NCBI GenBank assembly: GCA_937915565.1 | Contig: CALDMH010000020.1 | Coordinates: forward strand, 1-17,092 | DNA: 17,092 nt | Reading direction: 5' to 3' | Source of the DNA: an uncultured Clostridia bacterium | GTDB lineage: Bacteria; Bacillota; Clostridia; Christensenellales; Borkfalkiaceae | Part shown: one piece after another, positions 13,332 to 17,092 of the stretch | Numbering within the stretch: position 1 is the first letter of the stretch | Layout: each line of letters begins with the position of its first letter | Notes under the pieces: generated by a model | What the model saw: the letters and a program-made list of their open reading frames with translations, nothing else | The model's database searches: none | What the model was told of the DNA's origin: nothing | Translations under genes and position numbers: made by a program

Positions 13332-15311
13332 TTATTTGGTTATAACGAGTTTCGTTACGAATCCGGAAGTGATTTTAACCCCGAAAACGGCGTTTTCCTC
13401 CGCAATTTCGTCGGCTACGCGCGGAAGTTCGGCCGTGCCGGACAACGCGTCGTTCACGAATATTTTAAGAATAACCGTGTTTTCGTTCTTAACGGTTACG
13501 CTGAACCCGATTTTTGCGCCCGAAGTTAAATTCGGAGCAGCCTTATTCATCCAAACTCTATCGCTCGGCTCGGCGTAAACGCCGTTATCTTTAAGCGTCG
13601 CCGCGCGGAATCCGCCGCCGCGATAATGAACGGCGTAACTTCCGATAAAGAAGAACGTTCCGCCGCTGTTTGCTTCGGCAATAGATTTGATTTGCGTTTC
13701 GGCAACCGTTCCGTCGTATCCGACCGCAACCGTTCCTCTCGCCTCGTCGGTTTCGGAGGAAAGGGTTATCTCGCTTGCCGAATTTATGCCCCAAACGCGC
13801 TTGACGTCGTCGTAAACGAAAGAGAACGAATATTCCAGCCCGTCCGCAACGACCTTTCCGTTAATCTTTCCCGCAATCATTCCTTCGGGCATATCGTCCT
13901 TTAAAACGGTAACGACGTTGCCGGAACGGGTAAATTTAACGGTTTTGCCGTCGATTACGACTTTTTGAACGTCTTTAACCTCTCCGCCGAAGCGAATCTC
14001 GAACTTCTCGCCGTTCACCGTGTAAACGCTTTGCGCGCTCACGGACGTTTTAACGGGTTTGCCGAGCATTATGGCTTTGATATTGTAAATCTGCGTTTCG
14101 GTTACGCCGATTGAAAGCATATAATTTTTCGTTTTTTCCGAAAGGGTTTCGCCCTCGAACGTTTTCAGTTTTTCAACGAACGGCTTAAACGAATACACCT
14201 TGCTGTTTATGCTGCGCACGTCGTTTATATCTCCCGAATAAACCGAGAAAGACGTAAGCTCGTAGTCCTGAATAAGCGTCCTCTCGTCAACGCCCAGAAG
14301 CGCGTTGATAAGGAAAGAAACCGTACCCGTTCTGTCCGCGCCGCCCGTGCAGTGCATATAAACGGGGTATCTCGATTTATCCGACAACGCGGCGAAAAGC
14401 CTTGCGAAGCCTTCCTTGTCGCTGAACGCGCTCAAATATCCGCCCACGCCGTAATATTCGAGATTGGCTTCGGGAATCGGGCTTTCCGTCAGGTTGAGAT
14501 TTTCGGCGGCCGACCTTAAATCCACGTCGGTTTTAACGCCGAGCTCCTCGCTCATAAATTTCTTGCCCTTTTCCGTCAACGAAACGAAATCGAAAGCCTG
14601 AATGGTGCTTTTGGAAAGCGCGCCGCCGCGATAAAAAAGACCTTGCTTCGTGCGCTCTCCGCTTTCCGTGAGATAGCCGCCCAAATCGCGGACGTTGTAA
14701 ATTCCGTCGATTTTCATCATACGCGGCCCGTTATCCGTTGTTTCAAATTCCGAAACGGCCGTAGCGGTTTCTCCGCCTTTGATATAAGCCGTAACGCGGA
14801 CGTAATATTTGGAAGCCTTGTAAAGATTATAAAGGTTATATCTCGTTTTATGGCCTTCCGTTTCGGCAGTTTCCGCTTCGCTGAAATCAGAGTTCAACGA
14901 ATACTCGATTTTTATCGTTTCAACGTTTTTATAGGTGTTTTTCCATTCAATCGTAACCGGCGCGTATGCGTTTTCGGTTTTAACGTAATAGTCCTCCACC
15001 TTCGCGTCGTTTCCCGCCGAAAGATACTTCTTTACGTTTTCGATATAGGGATAAACCTCGCCGCTCGGCGAAACGATAGTAAGTTCGCCCTGCGGCTTCT
15101 CGCTCGTCGTTCCCGAGCCGCCTTGGCTTTCCGTCGATTGGGAGTTTTCTTCCGTTTCTCCGCCGCTCGTCGATTCCGAGCCTTCCCGGCTCTCCGTAAC
15201 GGACGATTCGCTTTGCGAACCCGAGGTTTTGTCATTGCCGCAAGCGGAGAAAAATCCCGCGACGCAGGCAACCATAATTAAACTCATCATAATTCCGATT
15301 ATTTTTTTCAT
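13332..15311 (-). CDS. Lipoprotein with tyrosine-phosphatase domain and C-terminal lectin-like module
   Basis: A 659-residue protein. The signal ends in lipobox FFSAC (Cys24), followed by a Ser/Glu/Gly-rich linker (about 29-75). An FN3-like domain (about 115-192) precedes the phosphatase domain (about 199-415), which has IDGIYNVRDLGG (201-212), TDVDLR (261-266) and the P-loop HCTGGADRTG (320-329) with Cys321 and Arg327. This is the same architecture as the phosphatase at 5360-6529, but the residue after the second P-loop glycine is Ala325 rather than Lys or Arg. Two further beta regions follow: one around 420-500, and one at about 515-659 with GTFFFIGSYAVHYRGG. The latter recalls FGIGSYGIYF of the surface protein at 2924-5347. 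The start is ATG 15311 with AAAGGAG 6 nt before. It lies between permease and binding-protein genes, so it is presumably induced with the importer. It should act outside the membrane on a phosphorylated substrate (inference). Confidence 0.83.
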   Translation of the reverse strand: MKKIIGIMMSLIMVACVAGFFSACGNDKTSGSQSESSVTESREGSESTSGGETEENSQSTESQGGSGTTSEKPQGELTIVSPSGEVYPYIENVKKYLSAGNDAKVEDYYVKTENAYAPVTIEWKNTYKNVETIKIEYSLNSDFSEAETAETEGHKTRYNLYNLYKASKYYVRVTAYIKGGETATAVSEFETTDNGPRMMKIDGIYNVRDLGGYLTESGERTKQGLFYRGGALSKSTIQAFDFVSLTEKGKKFMSEELGVKTDVDLRSAAENLNLTESPIPEANLEYYGVGGYLSAFSDKEGFARLFAALSDKSRYPVYMHCTGGADRTGTVSFLINALLGVDERTLIQDYELTSFSVYSGDINDVRSINSKVYSFKPFVEKLKTFEGETLSEKTKNYMLSIGVTETQIYNIKAIMLGKPVKTSVSAQSVYTVNGEKFEIRFGGEVKDVQKVVIDGKTVKFTRSGNVVTVLKDDMPEGMIAGKINGKVVADGLEYSFSFVYDDVKRVWGINSASEITLSSETDEARGTVAVGYDGTVAETQIKSIAEANSGGTFFFIGSYAVHYRGGGFRAATLKDNGVYAEPSDRVWMNKAAPNLTSGAKIGFSVTVKNENTVILKIFVNDALSGTAELPRVADEIAEENAVFGVKITSGFVTKLVITK

Positions 15312-15333
15312 AAATTACTCCTTTAATCCGTAT

Positions 15334-16203
15334 TTATTCCTTTAAGCCGCCGAGCGAAACGTTGTTCATAAGCGCGCCGTTGCAGCAGGCGAATAAGATA
15401 AGCGGAGGCAAAAGGGATATAAAGCACGCCGCATAAAGTATGTCCGGACGGGTGTGGTATTTCATCATCAGTTCGAATTTGTAAATACCCACCGCGAGCG
15501 TAGGCAGTTTCGGCAAATAAATGAGCGCGGTTGCGTAAGAGTTCCACTCGGTTATCCAGAGCAAGAGGAAAAGCGAGCCAAACATCGCCACGGCCTGCGG
15601 AAGCATTACCGAAAAATAAATCTGCCATTTGTTCGCGCCGTCGATTTCCGCCGCCTCGGCGTAACTTTTGGAAACGCCCTGCCAGAAAGCGAAGAAATAC
15701 ATATAGTAAATCGAAAACGCGTTAAGCGACGTGAGTATCATCGCGTAAGAATTGATAAACCCAAGGTTGTGAAGCAATTTATACATTGCCGTACCCGTTC
15801 CGTAAAGCGGAAGGGTTATAACCACAAGCACCACGAAATAGACGGCCTTCGAGCCGAAAAAGCGATATTTCGCCGTGACGTAAGACATCATCGAGGTGAC
15901 CGTTATGCACAAAAACGGGCCGAGGAAGCAAAAATACAAGGAATTGAAAAGCATTTGCAAAAAGCTATGCCCGTCAACCTCGAATTTCGTGAGAACCTCT
16001 ATATAATTTTGCGGCTGAAAGCCGTTGAACGCAAAAGGCTGCATTATAAGCGCGTCGGCGTTTCTCATTCCCGAGATAAAGCACCAGAAAATCATATAAA
16101 CGTAAGACGCCGAAAAAATGCAGAATATCGCGAAAATAATCGCGTACAACGCTTTTTCGGACGGGGAACGCTTGAATAAACTCGTTTTTTTCGTTCGTTT
16201 CAT
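15334..16203 (-). CDS. CUT1 sugar ABC transporter permease, MalG type
   Basis: A 289-residue inner-membrane protein with about six hydrophobic helices and a short basic N terminus (MKRTKKTSLFKRSP). The permease EAA loop that contacts the ATPase is clear: YAEAAEIDGANKWQIYFSVM (181-200), followed by LP. Length and the LPKLPTLAVGIY segment fit the MalG/YcjP-like half of CUT1 importers. The start is ATG 16203 with AGGAGG 5 nt before it, 10 nt after the stop of the partner permease, so the two are translated as a pair. No ATP-binding subunit is encoded nearby. In many Firmicutes a shared MsmX/MsmK-type ATPase encoded elsewhere serves such systems; I infer that here. Confidence 0.93.
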   Translation of the reverse strand: MKRTKKTSLFKRSPSEKALYAIIFAIFCIFSASYVYMIFWCFISGMRNADALIMQPFAFNGFQPQNYIEVLTKFEVDGHSFLQMLFNSLYFCFLGPFLCITVTSMMSYVTAKYRFFGSKAVYFVVLVVITLPLYGTGTAMYKLLHNLGFINSYAMILTSLNAFSIYYMYFFAFWQGVSKSYAEAAEIDGANKWQIYFSVMLPQAVAMFGSLFLLLWITEWNSYATALIYLPKLPTLAVGIYKFELMMKYHTRPDILYAACFISLLPPLILFACCNGALMNNVSLGGLKE

Positions 16204-16213
16204 CGTTCCCTCC

Positions 16214-17092
16214 TCAATACGTCGTTTCCTCGATTTTTGAAACGAGGAATTTACGAACTACGAAAGCAACCGCACAGGATACCGTGGTGAGAAGCATACC
16301 CATAGCCGCAACGCGATACAAAGTCACGTTCGTTTTCGGGTTGTCCACCTCCATAATACGCATATAAATGTAATTTGAAACGGTTTGAGTGCCGTCCTTG
16401 CCCGCCGTGAGCAAAAATACCGCGCCCGTCGCGCCGAATACGTTTGCAAGTTGAAGGGTTACCATAAGAACGAACGTCGGCCACACGAGAGGAAGGATAA
16501 TGATAAACATTTCCTGCACCCAGTTCACGCCGTCGAGTTTTGCCGATTCGATTATGGAATCGGGAATTCTCGAAAACGTTCCGCCCCATATGATAAGATT
16601 CCCCGGGAAACCGAGCCATATCATATGCAAAAACACCATTCCGTTTGCAAACTTGCCGTGAGTAAGCGGATTCATAAGGCTCGGCAACGAATAAAGGTCT
16701 TTCAGCATTCCCGTGAAAAAGTCGCTCGTGACGAACTTTTTAAAGAAAAAACTGACCACAACGCCCGAAACTATCGTCGGGAGATAAAAAAGCACCCTGA
16801 AAATCTTATATCCGAGAATTTTTTTGTAAACGAAATAAGACACGAAAAGACCTATCGGAAACATCAAAAGTTGAATTCCGAAGGTTATGAACGTGTTTTT
16901 GAATGCCAGAACCAGATTGAAATCCTCTTTTACGGAAGGTTTTTGAAGTTGTTTGAAAAACCACTTGAAATTGTCGAGTTTAGCAAATTCGAGTCCGTTC
17001 TTCCCCGGTGTCTGGAACGCCATTATAAAAGAATCGATATTTACGTAAACGTAAAAAACAAGAAACGAAGCCAAAGGAATAATCATAAACGC
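16214..17092 (-). CDS. CUT1 sugar ABC transporter permease, MalF/LplB type (5' end outside window)
   Basis: At least 292 residues are visible. An ATG occurs at 17086, but the frame stays open to the window edge (two more codons, Ala-Phe) and the first helix, AFMIIPLASFLVFYVYVN, would be cut by that start. The true start therefore probably lies beyond 17092. From the 17086 Met, the EAA loop lies at about 176-203 (IIESAKLDGVNWVQEMFIII, then LP). There are about six helices, and a periplasmic-type loop contains NVFGATGAVFLLTAGKDG. This is the partner of the MalG-type permease immediately downstream, 10 nt away. It forms the other half of the membrane channel for the sugar taken up by the binding lipoprotein. 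Confidence 0.9.
   Translation of the reverse strand, partial: AFMIIPLASFLVFYVYVNIDSFIMAFQTPGKNGLEFAKLDNFKWFFKQLQKPSVKEDFNLVLAFKNTFITFGIQLLMFPIGLFVSYFVYKKILGYKIFRVLFYLPTIVSGVVVSFFFKKFVTSDFFTGMLKDLYSLPSLMNPLTHGKFANGMVFLHMIWLGFPGNLIIWGGTFSRIPDSIIESAKLDGVNWVQEMFIIILPLVWPTFVLMVTLQLANVFGATGAVFLLTAGKDGTQTVSNYIYMRIMEVDNPKTNVTLYRVAAMGMLLTTVSCAVAFVVRKFLVSKIEETTY

Noticed and set aside
17084..17086. ATG at 17086 as the true start of the MalF-type permease
   Set aside because: The frame is open to the window edge and the ATG would cut into the first membrane helix; the N terminus probably lies outside.
1..17092. CRISPR array, tRNA, rRNA, insertion sequence or prophage signals
   Set aside because: No regularly spaced repeats, no tRNA-like cloverleaf, no transposase-like protein and no terminal inverted repeats were seen on either strand.

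Overview
The window looks like chromosome of a Gram-positive anaerobe of the Clostridia type, possibly an uncultured Christensenellales-like gut lineage; that placement is inference. The evidence is strong Shine-Dalgarno (SD) sites before nearly every gene, sigma-A type promoters, several LxxC-type lipoprotein signals with Ser/Glu/Gly-rich linkers, a CUT1 sugar ABC transporter without its own ATPase, and secreted proteins ending in a Cys motif, a membrane helix and a basic tail. Apart from the tail of rplI at the left edge, every gene is on the minus strand, so transcription runs from high to low coordinates.

Region A (1-322): the 3' end of the ribosomal protein bL9 gene (plus strand), then a perfect 20-bp inverted repeat that probably terminates it and the convergent minus-strand genes.

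Region B (323-2730): an operon encoding a two-repeat DUF1538 membrane protein followed by two small divergent PII-family proteins. It has a good promoter (2702-2730) and a roughly 90-nt leader containing three copies of a CGGCTAAACG-like element and a small hairpin, the last copy running into the SD of a TTG start.

Region C (2776-6615): a two-gene operon with its own promoter (6587-6615) and terminator (2776-2823). It encodes an exported tyrosine-phosphatase-like protein (PtpB/LipA type P-loop) and a large modular surface protein with duplicated lectin-like modules, Ig-like and InlB-like repeats and a Cys-containing C-terminal anchor.

Region D (6638-17092, entering from the right): a long cluster in the order permease 1 (5' end outside the window), permease 2, a lipoprotein with a second tyrosine-phosphatase domain, a sugar-binding lipoprotein, a double lectin-like surface protein with the same C-terminal Cys anchor, a TIM-barrel-like lipoprotein and a cytoplasmic DUF4838/GH67N-like protein. 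Short spacings and two overlaps indicate co-transcription. A weak terminator overlaps the last stop codon.

Read together, regions C and D look like a Gram-positive glycan-capture locus: surface lectin-like proteins and hydrolase-like proteins outside, a CUT1 importer, and a DUF4838 protein inside. The unusual part is two paralogous extracytoplasmic Cys-phosphatases, which suggests a phosphorylated glycan, phosphoinositide or inositol phosphate as substrate. That functional link is inference.
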